NCBI RefSeq assembly: GCF_001579805.1
Contig: NZ_CP014546.1
Coordinates: 5,704,001 to 5,768,000, forward strand
Source of the DNA: Pseudomonas azotoformans
Lineage (GTDB): Bacteria; Pseudomonadota; Gammaproteobacteria; Pseudomonadales; Pseudomonadaceae
DNA length: 64,000 bases
Direction of reading: 5' to 3'
This document shows, piece by piece, positions 36,636 to 43,505 of the stretch (the first letter of the stretch is position 1; every line of letters begins with the position of its first letter). The position numbers were made by a program, and so were the translations under genes. The notes beneath the pieces were generated by a model. That model worked only from the letters and a program-made list of their open reading frames with translations. It did not search any database and was not told where the DNA came from.

Positions 36636-37787
36636 ATGACCGTGGCCTTGACCTCCATCAGGATCAGCACCGACTTCGACAGTGGCAATATCCAGGTACT
36701 GGATGCCCACGATTCCCACCAGTTGCTGCTGGCGATCAAACCCGATACCCGCAGCCAACATTACCAATGGTTCCACTTCAAGGCCGAAGGCATGCACGTG
36801 GGCCACACCCATACCTTCCGCTTGAGCAACGCGGGCAAGTCGTCTTACCCGCACGCGTGGAGCGGCTACAACGCCGTGGCGTCCTACGACCATATCAATT
36901 GGTTCCGGGTGCCCTCTCGCTTTGATGGTGAAATCCTGCATATCAGCCTTGAGGCCCGCGAGAAGCACGCCTGGATTGCGTACTTCGAACCCTACAGCCG
37001 TGAGCGTCACGACTGGCTGATCGAGCAGGCTGTGAGCCGCGCCGGCACTCAACTGTTGGCCACCGGTAAAAGTGTCGAAGGCCGTGATATCCAACTGCTG
37101 CGTCGCGGCAAAGGCGGCGAAAGCCGGCGCAAGGTCTGGATCATCGCCCAACAGCATCCCGGCGAACACATGGCCGAATGGTTTATGGAAGGCATCATTG
37201 AACGCCTGCAACAGGACGGTGACGCCGAGCTGAAAAAACTGCTGAAAGTTGCTGACCTGTACCTGGTGCCCAACATGAACCCGGACGGCGCGTTCCATGG
37301 CCACCTGCGCACCAACGCCGCAGGCCAGGACCTCAACCGCGCCTGGCAGAGCGCGAGCCAGGAGTTCAGCCCGGAAGTGTTGTTCGTGCAGCAACAGATG
37401 GAAAAGTACGGCGTCGACCTGTTCCTCGATATCCACGGCGACGAGGAAATCCCCTACGTCTTCACCGCCGGCTGCGAAGGCAACCCCGGCTACACGCCGC
37501 GCATCGAAGCCCTGGAAAAACACTTCCGCAGCCACTTGAGCGGCCTGACCCGCGATTTCCAGACCACCCACGGCTACACCCGCGACCTGCCGGGCGAAGC
37601 CAATATGACCCTGGCGTGCAATGCCGTCGGCCAGCAGTTCGACTGCCTGTCCCTGACCCTGGAAATGCCCTTCAAGGACAACGACGACGCCCCCAACCCA
37701 CTCACCGGCTGGTCAGGTAAACGCTCGATGCAACTGGGCAAGGATGTGTTGAGCAGCGTGGCCGATATCGTCGACGTCTTGCGCTAA
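36636..37787 (+). CDS. M14 family zinc carboxypeptidase (cytosolic carboxypeptidase-like)
   Basis: A 383-residue protein without signal peptide. An N-terminal beta-sandwich domain (about residues 1-130, with QHYQWFHFKAEGM) precedes the peptidase domain, a layout shared with eukaryotic-type CCP enzymes. Zinc ligands are His174 and Glu177 in AQQHPGEHMAEWFMEG and His267 in DLFLDIHGDEEIPYVF. The substrate-binding region is VPNMNPDGAFHGHLRTNAAGQDLNRAW, and the catalytic Glu is in TLEMPFKDN. The natural substrate in bacteria is not established. It stands alone, ending in a four-base overlap with the convergent HxlR gene. Confidence 0.93.
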   Translation: MTVALTSIRISTDFDSGNIQVLDAHDSHQLLLAIKPDTRSQHYQWFHFKAEGMHVGHTHTFRLSNAGKSSYPHAWSGYNAVASYDHINWFRVPSRFDGEILHISLEAREKHAWIAYFEPYSRERHDWLIEQAVSRAGTQLLATGKSVEGRDIQLLRRGKGGESRRKVWIIAQQHPGEHMAEWFMEGIIERLQQDGDAELKKLLKVADLYLVPNMNPDGAFHGHLRTNAAGQDLNRAWQSASQEFSPEVLFVQQQMEKYGVDLFLDIHGDEEIPYVFTAGCEGNPGYTPRIEALEKHFRSHLSGLTRDFQTTHGYTRDLPGEANMTLACNAVGQQFDCLSLTLEMPFKDNDDAPNPLTGWSGKRSMQLGKDVLSSVADIVDVLR

Positions 37788-38236
37788 ACCGAGTCGGTGG
37801 GCACCCGCCGACAATCCTCAGGCCCCAGCAACCGCCCATCCGCCGAGCGCAACTCCAGCGCTCGCAGCGGCTCGCCGTTGGCGCTGTCCACCATCACCGA
37901 GTGCGCCTCGCCTGCCCCATAGAAAAACCCCTCGCCCCACTGCCGCAACCCGATGATCACGTTGAACAGGCCCCGCCCCTTTTCCGTCAGAACGTACTCT
38001 TGGTACGCACTGCCATCCGACGCCGGCACGATTTCCAACACCCCATGGGCCACCAAACTGCGCAAACGCGTGGACAAGATGTTCTTGGCCATTCCCAGGC
38101 TGCGCTGGAACTCACCAAAACGGCGAATCCCATCAAACGCATCGCGAATGATCAGCAGCGACCAGCCATCGCCAATTGCATCCAGTGAGCGCGCCACCGG
38201 GCATTCGGCGCTTTCAAAGCGGGTGAGCTTGACCAT
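37784..38236 (-). CDS. HxlR family winged-helix transcriptional regulator
   Basis: A 150-residue HxlR regulator with an N-terminal Cys in ESAECPVARSLDAIGDGWSLLIIRDAFDG, the motif of the redox-responsive part of the family. The wing is LVAHGVLEIVPASDGSAYQEYVLTEKGRGL. It diverges from an MFS transporter gene; a TGGTTT-N7-AAACCA inverted repeat lies in the 98-base spacer and is a candidate binding site. It probably represses the transporter. Confidence 0.9.
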   Translation of the reverse strand: MVKLTRFESAECPVARSLDAIGDGWSLLIIRDAFDGIRRFGEFQRSLGMAKNILSTRLRSLVAHGVLEIVPASDGSAYQEYVLTEKGRGLFNVIIGLRQWGEGFFYGAGEAHSVMVDSANGEPLRALELRSADGRLLGPEDCRRVPTDSV

Positions 38237-38301
38237 CGGGGCTGCCTGTCGTCGACTAAAAATGTAGTTGCAATATAAAACCTGAATCCTTACGGTACAA
38301 C

Positions 38302-38320
38302 TGGTTTCATTTTAAAACCA
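38302..38320. promoter_or_regulatory. Inverted repeat upstream of the MFS gene, candidate HxlR operator
   Basis: TGGTTT and AAACCA are separated by seven bases, ending 14 bases before the transporter ATG. It is the only clear symmetry in the spacer between the HxlR and MFS genes. Confidence 0.5.
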
Positions 38321-38334
38321 TAAAGGATATCCCC

Positions 38335-39606
38335 ATGCCTTCCTCCCCCTTGAGTAACAAAGTGGTGGTGCTGTTCGCCATCGCCTGCGGCCTGTCAGTG
38401 GCCAATGTCTATTACGCACAGCCGTTGCTCGACGCCATGGCCGAGACCTTCGCCATGGACCACGCCACTGTCGGCATCATCATTGCCCTCACCCAGGTCG
38501 GTTATGGCGTGGGCCTGTTATTGCTGGTGCCACTCGGGGATTTGCTCAACCGGCGCAAGCTCATCGTCAGCCAACTGCTGCTCTCCACGCTGGCCGTGCT
38601 GGTGGTGGGATTGTCCTCAAACAGTTTCTGGCTGTTGGCCGGCATGGCACTGACCGGCCTGTTGGCGGTGGTCGCTCAAGTGCTGGTGGCATTGGCTGCT
38701 CATCTGGCGTCGCCCGAACAGCGCGGGCAGGTGGTGGGGTTGGTCACCAGCGGTATCGTGGTCGGTTTGCTGCTGGCCCGCACGGTGTCTGGCGCGATGG
38801 CCGACCTGGCGGGATGGCGCTCGGTTTACTTGCTGTCGGCGGGCTTGACGCTGGTGATGGCGATCTTGCTGTGGCGCGTATTGCCAAGCACCGAACAACC
38901 GCGCGCCACCGGCACTTATGGTGCGCTGCTCCGCTCGGTCTTCAGCCTGTTCAAGGAGGAAAAGGTCCTGCGTGACCGCGCCGTGCTGGCGATGTTGATT
39001 TTCGCCGCCGGCACCGTCTTGTGGACGCCACTGGTACTGCCCTTGAGCGCCCCGCCGCTGTCGCTTTCCCATACGCAGATTGGCCTGTTCGGACTCGCCG
39101 GCGCCGCCGGAGCACTTGGCGCTGCCCGCGCCGGTCGCTTGGCCGACAAAGGCTTTGCCCAGTGGACCAGCGGCACGGCATTGCTGCTGATGCTGCTGTC
39201 CTGGGTCGCCATCGGTTTTACCCAATCATCGTTGTGGGCATTGGTGCTCGGCGTGATTGTGTTCGACCTGGGCCTGCAAGCCGTGCATGTCACCAGCCAG
39301 AGCCTGATCTACGCCGTGCGCCCCGACGCCCAGAGCCGGCTGGTGGCCGGCTACATGCTGTTTTACTCAGTGGGCAGTGCACTGGGCTCCATCAGCGCAA
39401 CCGCACTGTATGCCTGGGGCGGTTGGATTGGGGTGTGTGGCCTCGGCGCCGCCATCAACCTGCTGGCGCTGATCTACTGGCTGGCCACACTGCCCCCTGG
39501 GCCTGTTTCAGTCCTTGCTGCCGGTCATGCTTTGCAGCACGCCGTCACGGCGGATCACCCCATGGAACAACGCCGCCGCCAGGTGCAACAGCACGGTCAG
39601 GAATAG
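38335..39606 (+). CDS. MFS transporter (drug efflux type) with unusual C-terminal extension
   Basis: A 423-residue major facilitator with about 12 membrane segments. The start MPSSPLSNKVVVLFAIACGLSVANVYYAQPLLDAMAETF in blocks is typical of the YgaY/arabinose-efflux-like family, with VPLGDLLNRRKLI as the motif A loop and ADLAGWRSVYLLSAG as motif C region. The last 35 or so residues (PGPVSVLAAGHALQHAVTAD onward) are hydrophilic, unlike the family, and are read from the antisense strand of the cytochrome b561 gene with a 99-base overlap. Loss of an original stop is possible. Regulation by the divergent HxlR protein is likely. Confidence 0.88.
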   Translation: MPSSPLSNKVVVLFAIACGLSVANVYYAQPLLDAMAETFAMDHATVGIIIALTQVGYGVGLLLLVPLGDLLNRRKLIVSQLLLSTLAVLVVGLSSNSFWLLAGMALTGLLAVVAQVLVALAAHLASPEQRGQVVGLVTSGIVVGLLLARTVSGAMADLAGWRSVYLLSAGLTLVMAILLWRVLPSTEQPRATGTYGALLRSVFSLFKEEKVLRDRAVLAMLIFAAGTVLWTPLVLPLSAPPLSLSHTQIGLFGLAGAAGALGAARAGRLADKGFAQWTSGTALLLMLLSWVAIGFTQSSLWALVLGVIVFDLGLQAVHVTSQSLIYAVRPDAQSRLVAGYMLFYSVGSALGSISATALYAWGGWIGVCGLGAAINLLALIYWLATLPPGPVSVLAAGHALQHAVTADHPMEQRRRQVQQHGQE

Positions 39607-40047
39607 CAGATAGGCCAGGAACCCATGGGCCCTGCGCAGCACCGCGAACAACGGCGCGTTCGCCCCCACCAGCGCCGGCAACTGCACCGAACTGCTAAGC
39701 ATTACCGGGTCGCCCGCCGCCGAAATCATCGCCCAGCCCAGCAGTGGCAATACCAGCATCAACGCATACAACACCAGATGGGACGCCTTGGCCGCCAGCG
39801 CTTGCCACAGCGGCAAGTCAGCAGGCAACGGCGGTTGGCGCGTGGAGAAGCGCACGACCAAACGCACGATCACCAAGGCCAGAATCGCGATCCCCAGCGG
39901 CTTGTGCAGGTGGATCAACCACTCATGCCGCTCCGAAACCGAGGCCGCCAGGCCCGCGCCGATAAACAGCATGGCGATGACCATCAGCGCCATCAGCCAA
40001 TGCAGCAGGCGCGCCAGGGGCGCGAAAAACCGGGGTTGGGCATTCAT
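39508..40047 (-). CDS. Cytochrome b561 (YodB/CybB-type)
   Basis: A 179-residue four-helix membrane cytochrome. Heme-ligand histidines are visible in LARLLHWLMALMV, LIHLHKPLGIAIL, KASHLVLYALML and LLHLAAALFHGVIR. It passes electrons, probably from the quinol pool, to a periplasmic partner. The start overlaps the catalase-like gene stop by four bases (ATGA), so the two are translationally coupled, and the cytochrome may supply or drain electrons for the peroxidase. The 3' end overlaps the MFS gene. Confidence 0.93.
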   Translation of the reverse strand: MNAQPRFFAPLARLLHWLMALMVIAMLFIGAGLAASVSERHEWLIHLHKPLGIAILALVIVRLVVRFSTRQPPLPADLPLWQALAAKASHLVLYALMLVLPLLGWAMISAAGDPVMLSSSVQLPALVGANAPLFAVLRRAHGFLAYLLFLTVLLHLAAALFHGVIRRDGVLQSMTGSKD

Positions 40048-41126
40048 GGCTTCGACTCCTGAGGGGCGCTGTGCAACGGGCTGACTTCACCGGCGCGACG
40101 CAGGTACGAGCTGGCGTACGCCGCCGAACGGGCCGCCAGCAACGGGTCATTGGAGGCTTCGATACCGCTGGGCAGAATCAGTGGATCAAAGTTGATATCG
40201 CGGCAATCGCCATTAGCCTGCGGCTGGCTGCTTTGCAGCACCAGGGTGCCGGCATTGATGATTTTATGCTCGCCGGTCCAGGCCTTGCTCGCATCGTCCA
40301 CGGGATCGCCGGGGTTGGCCAGGGTCATGTTCAACTGCCAGCGCAGCGGCCCGGTCGCCAGGCGCTGGACCAGGTCCTTTTCCAGGAAATCACCGCCCGC
40401 AGGCGCGGTATCGCCCGCCGCATCCTGACTCTGCGGCACCACGCCCCAACGCACGGCCTGGCGCTTGCCATCGGCCCCTACCAGGAAGAACGCGTTAATG
40501 CCGTTGTAGGTTTCGGTCGCATAACTGGCCGAAGGCTTGGCGGTCTTGACCCACGCCAGGAACGGCGCCGTCTCGGGATGAGCAGCAAAAAATGCCGGCA
40601 TGCTCGCAGGGTCGGGCTTGCCGGTGGCAGGCTGCGGCGCACCGGCCTTGAGCATTTGGTAGAACGCCTCGGGCGTGCCCACAGGGAACACCGGCATGCT
40701 GTTCATGCCGGTGCGCCATTGCTGGCCGTTGGCCTGGCTGAACTGCACGGCAAAACTGCGGATCGGCACACTGCTGTCCGGCGCGTAGGGGTTACCGCTG
40801 GGCAAGGCGAACCGTCCGATCAACGGCGTCTTGGCCTCGCTGAACACCTGGGCGCTGGAGTAGGCGCGGGCTTCTGCACTGCTCTCGAAATACCCGGCCA
40901 CGCACACGCCCTTGGCGTGGTTACGCCGAAAGCCTGGGTGCACGCCGTTGTTGGTTTCCAGGGCATTGACCAGGGTTTTCGGGCGCAAGCGCTGTGGGTC
41001 GAGGGTGCCGTTGACGTAGGCAAAAGCCCCCGCCATAACCGCAACCACGGCACCGATACCTGCCAGGCGCGCGATCAGGCTCGCAGTGCTCACCGGAGGA
41101 CGGGGCGGTGATGAGTGATCTACCAT
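40044..41126 (-). CDS. Periplasmic catalase-family peroxidase (SrpA-like)
   Basis: A 360-residue member of the minimal catalase-fold peroxidases. One N-terminal membrane anchor or signal covers about residues 15-40 (LIARLAGIGAVVAVMAGAFAYV). The distal His is in GFRRNHAKGVCVAGYFES, and the proximal Tyr heme ligand is in ARSAAYASSYLRRAGE near the C-terminus. It is much shorter than true catalases (about 480 or more). It is co-transcribed with the cytochrome b561 gene and diverges from an ECF sigma factor gene. An ECF-type promoter (GGGAAT-N16-CGTCTT) is readable upstream, so the sigma factor likely drives it during oxidative stress. Confidence 0.93.
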   Translation of the reverse strand: MVDHSSPPRPPVSTASLIARLAGIGAVVAVMAGAFAYVNGTLDPQRLRPKTLVNALETNNGVHPGFRRNHAKGVCVAGYFESSAEARAYSSAQVFSEAKTPLIGRFALPSGNPYAPDSSVPIRSFAVQFSQANGQQWRTGMNSMPVFPVGTPEAFYQMLKAGAPQPATGKPDPASMPAFFAAHPETAPFLAWVKTAKPSASYATETYNGINAFFLVGADGKRQAVRWGVVPQSQDAAGDTAPAGGDFLEKDLVQRLATGPLRWQLNMTLANPGDPVDDASKAWTGEHKIINAGTLVLQSSQPQANGDCRDINFDPLILPSGIEASNDPLLAARSAAYASSYLRRAGEVSPLHSAPQESKP

Positions 41127-41178
41127 GAAGGAACTCCAGGGCCAAAGGCCTTAGGGGTAAATATAAGGTCGGAGTATT

Positions 41179-41206
41179 AAGACGAACGCCGATCGGCTCT
41201 ATTCCC
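41179..41206 (-). promoter_or_regulatory. ECF-type promoter of the catalase-cytochrome b561 operon
   Basis: On the minus strand GGGAAT (41206-41201) and CGTCTT (41184-41179) are separated by 16 bases. The same -35, spacing and CGTCT -10 occur in front of the divergent sigma factor gene, which strongly suggests recognition by that sigma factor. Confidence 0.82.
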
Positions 41207-41232
41207 TGGCCTTTGATTTATTTCCCTGGATC

Positions 41233-41260
41233 GGGAATAACCTTCAACGCCGTACGTCTC
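41233..41260 (+). promoter_or_regulatory. ECF-type autoregulatory promoter of the sigma factor operon
   Basis: GGGAAT (41233-41238), 16 bases, CGTCTC (41255-41260), then 33 bases to the sigma factor ATG. It mirrors the promoter of the divergent catalase operon. Confidence 0.82.
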
Positions 41261-41293
41261 TCTAGTCCCAGCGTAGTGACCAGCCAGATTCCC

Positions 41294-41800
41294 ATGCATG
41301 AACTCGACGAACAGTTACGTGAACTCATCCCAAGGCTACGGCGCTTTGCCGTGTCCCTGACCCGTAACGCCAGCAGCGCCGACGACTTGGTGCAGTCGAC
41401 CCTGGAACGGGCGATCATCAGTTGGGCCGACAAACGCGTCGAAGGCGACTTGCGCGCCTGGCTGTTTTCGATCCTCTACCGGCAGTTCCTCGACGCCCAC
41501 CGCCGCACCCGTCGCTATGCGCGCATGCTGGAGTTCTTCACCGGGCGTGACGATGCACAGCCGTCGGTGGAACGCACGGTGATCGCCCAATCGACCCTGC
41601 AAGCCTTCGATCAACTCAACACCGAGCAGCGCGCGCTGCTGCTGTGGGTTTCGGTCGAAGGCCTGAGCTACAAGGAAATCGCCGAGATTCTCGAGGTGCC
41701 CATCGGCACCGTGATGTCGCGCCTGTCACGGGCGCGCCAAGCCCTACGTCAACTCAGTGATGGCGAAATTGCCAGCCCTTCCCTGCGGATACTCAAATGA
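41294..41800 (+). CDS. ECF family RNA polymerase sigma factor
   Basis: A 168-residue sigma-70-type ECF factor. Region 2 includes LIPRLRRFAVSLTRNASSADDLVQSTLERAI and WLFSILYRQFLDAHRR; region 4 includes LLWVSVEGLSYKEIAEILEVPIGTVMSRLSRARQALRQL. The ATG at 41294 fits the beginning of region 2 and lies downstream of the mapped ECF promoter; a longer reading would start inside that promoter. It overlaps the anti-sigma gene by four bases. Probable regulon here: itself and the divergent catalase-cytochrome operon. Confidence 0.94.
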   Translation: MHELDEQLRELIPRLRRFAVSLTRNASSADDLVQSTLERAIISWADKRVEGDLRAWLFSILYRQFLDAHRRTRRYARMLEFFTGRDDAQPSVERTVIAQSTLQAFDQLNTEQRALLLWVSVEGLSYKEIAEILEVPIGTVMSRLSRARQALRQLSDGEIASPSLRILK

Positions 41801-42534
41801 TCAGCCTGCCCCCCAGCGAACGCGATTTGCATGCCTACGTCGATCACCAACTGCTGGAGAGTGATCGCCGCGTGCTTGAAACCTACTTGGCCGCCCACCC
41901 GGATGTCGCCGCCCAGGTCCACGCCTGGCAACACGATGCGCAGTTGCTGCGTGCCGCGTTGGGCGGCGCCCTGCAACAGCCGGCCAACCCAGACCTGGAC
42001 CCGGCACTGATCCGTCAGCGCATCAAGCGTCAATCACGGCGCCACTTTGCTACGGCCGCCGTGCTCCTGATCGCCGTCAGCCTCGGCGGTGTCGGTGGCT
42101 GGCACGCCCGTGAAGTCACCCAGCCGGTCCAACTGCCGATGGCCGATGCGATGCAGGCATTCCGCCTGTTTGCCCAGGACGGCATCATGCCCGCCGACTA
42201 CAAGGTGCAGGGCGGCGGCACGATGCAAGCTTGGCTCGACCGCTACTTCAACCAGGCGCACCGCCTGCCGGACTTGAGTGCTTCCGGGTTCACGCCGGTC
42301 AGCGGGCGCCTGCTCACCACTGAGCAAGGCGCCGCGGCCATGGTGCTGTACGAGGACCCGCAAGGCCGGCGCATCAGTTTCTATATCCGCCCACCGGGAC
42401 CGGAAAACGGTTTCCTGCCAAGAGGCAGTCGCAGTGCCGATGGCTTGCAGGCGCAATACTGGTCGGGTGCCGGCTACAACTATGCGGTGGTCAGCCCGGT
42501 GGATCAGCCTAGCCCGCCGCTGCTGAAGTTCTAG
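41797..42534 (+). CDS. Anti-sigma factor, transmembrane
   Basis: A 245-residue protein. The N-terminal cytoplasmic helical domain (about residues 1-80) begins PPSERDLHAYVDHQLLESDRRVLETYLAAHPD, the zinc-finger-like anti-sigma pattern but without the second Cys pair. A single membrane helix follows (about 84-103, FATAAVLLIAVSLGGVGGW), then a periplasmic domain of about 140 residues containing DLSASGFTPVSGRLLTTEQGAAAMVLYEDPQGRRISFYI in blocks and YWSGAGYNYAVVSPVD. It likely holds the sigma factor inactive until a periplasmic signal arrives. The start overlaps the sigma stop (ATGA). Confidence 0.92.
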   Translation: MISLPPSERDLHAYVDHQLLESDRRVLETYLAAHPDVAAQVHAWQHDAQLLRAALGGALQQPANPDLDPALIRQRIKRQSRRHFATAAVLLIAVSLGGVGGWHAREVTQPVQLPMADAMQAFRLFAQDGIMPADYKVQGGGTMQAWLDRYFNQAHRLPDLSASGFTPVSGRLLTTEQGAAAMVLYEDPQGRRISFYIRPPGPENGFLPRGSRSADGLQAQYWSGAGYNYAVVSPVDQPSPPLLKF

Positions 42535-43505
42535 AAACCGACGTCAAGCACCACGTTGTCCAGGTAGGTGCCGGCCGGAGGCGTGGACTGATCGGTGTAG
42601 ATCCTGGCGTTGTAGTTGAACACCTGGCTGCCGATGCCCAGGCCGTTGCCGGGGTTGATCTCGGCGGTGGAGCTGTCGCGACGCGCTGCGCCCACACTGC
42701 CCCAGCGCGTGGTGCCGGCGCTTTTGAAGATGTCATAGGACAGGTAGTTGCTGCCCGAGATCATCCGCCGCCGACCGCCCACGCTGACGGCGTTCTGGCC
42801 GTCGCTCAAGCCGACGTTGTAGGCACTGCCTTTGGTGCAGGAAATACTGATGGTCTGGCCGGTGACGGCGGTAAACCCGCTGATGACAGGCGCGCTGCCA
42901 AAACTGATGTTGGGCGCGGTGATCTGGCAGTCGTTGGTGACCGTCATGCTCACCGTCAATGACGCGGTACCACTGCCAATATCCCGGCCGGCGCAGATGC
43001 CGCCGATGCCAATACCCGAACAATAGTTCCAGCTCCAGGCGATGCTCAGGGTCTCGGTGTACAGGCCTGCGGCGACGTTACTGCCGGTAATGCTGCTCAC
43101 GTACAGCGGCAGGGTTTTCGCGCCGGGGCCCGCAATCAAGCCAAAACTCTGAGCGATCCCGCCGGCGCCGCCGAAGTCAAATTGCGCCCCGCGCGTGATC
43201 GGAAAGCTGGTGGTGTTGTTACCGTAGATCGTGTAGCCGATGACATCACCGGTAGGCCCGACCATCCCGGTCTTGGATGAAGTAATCGTCGCGTAAAAAT
43301 GATCGGTGGACACCAGCAGCGAAATCAACGCCGAGGTGCAGCTCAACCCTGAATTGGTCGTCGAGCTGGCCTGTACGGCTGTGCGCACCGCCATGGAACT
43401 CATAGGACCGAAACTCGCCGGTGCCGTGGTCACCACGGAACACGCCGCCATGGCCGGTCCAGCAAACATCAAGCCCATCAGACACAGCCAGCCCGTACGT
43501 TTCAT
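42531..43505 (-). CDS. Csu-type pilus tip adhesin (two-domain spore coat U protein)
   Basis: A 324-residue secreted protein with a signal peptide (MKRTGWLCLMGLMFAGPAMA). Two spore-coat-U/SCPU domains follow, each about 140 residues: the first begins ACSVVTTAPASFGPMSS, the second begins DCQITAPNISFGSAPVISGF and ends PPAGTYLDNVVLDVGF, the donor-strand type end. Two-domain subunits of this kind are tip adhesins (CsuE of Acinetobacter, CupE6 of P. aeruginosa). The ATG at 43505 overlaps the usher stop by four bases. It is the last gene of the cluster and converges on the anti-sigma gene, sharing CTAG. Confidence 0.9.
   Translation of the reverse strand: MKRTGWLCLMGLMFAGPAMAACSVVTTAPASFGPMSSMAVRTAVQASSTTNSGLSCTSALISLLVSTDHFYATITSSKTGMVGPTGDVIGYTIYGNNTTSFPITRGAQFDFGGAGGIAQSFGLIAGPGAKTLPLYVSSITGSNVAAGLYTETLSIAWSWNYCSGIGIGGICAGRDIGSGTASLTVSMTVTNDCQITAPNISFGSAPVISGFTAVTGQTISISCTKGSAYNVGLSDGQNAVSVGGRRRMISGSNYLSYDIFKSAGTTRWGSVGAARRDSSTAEINPGNGLGIGSQVFNYNARIYTDQSTPPAGTYLDNVVLDVGF

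Noticed and set aside
36467..36739. 90-codon minus-strand frame before the M14 carboxypeptidase gene
   Set aside because: It overlaps the start of the carboxypeptidase, has an odd Cys/Trp-rich composition and no ribosome site.
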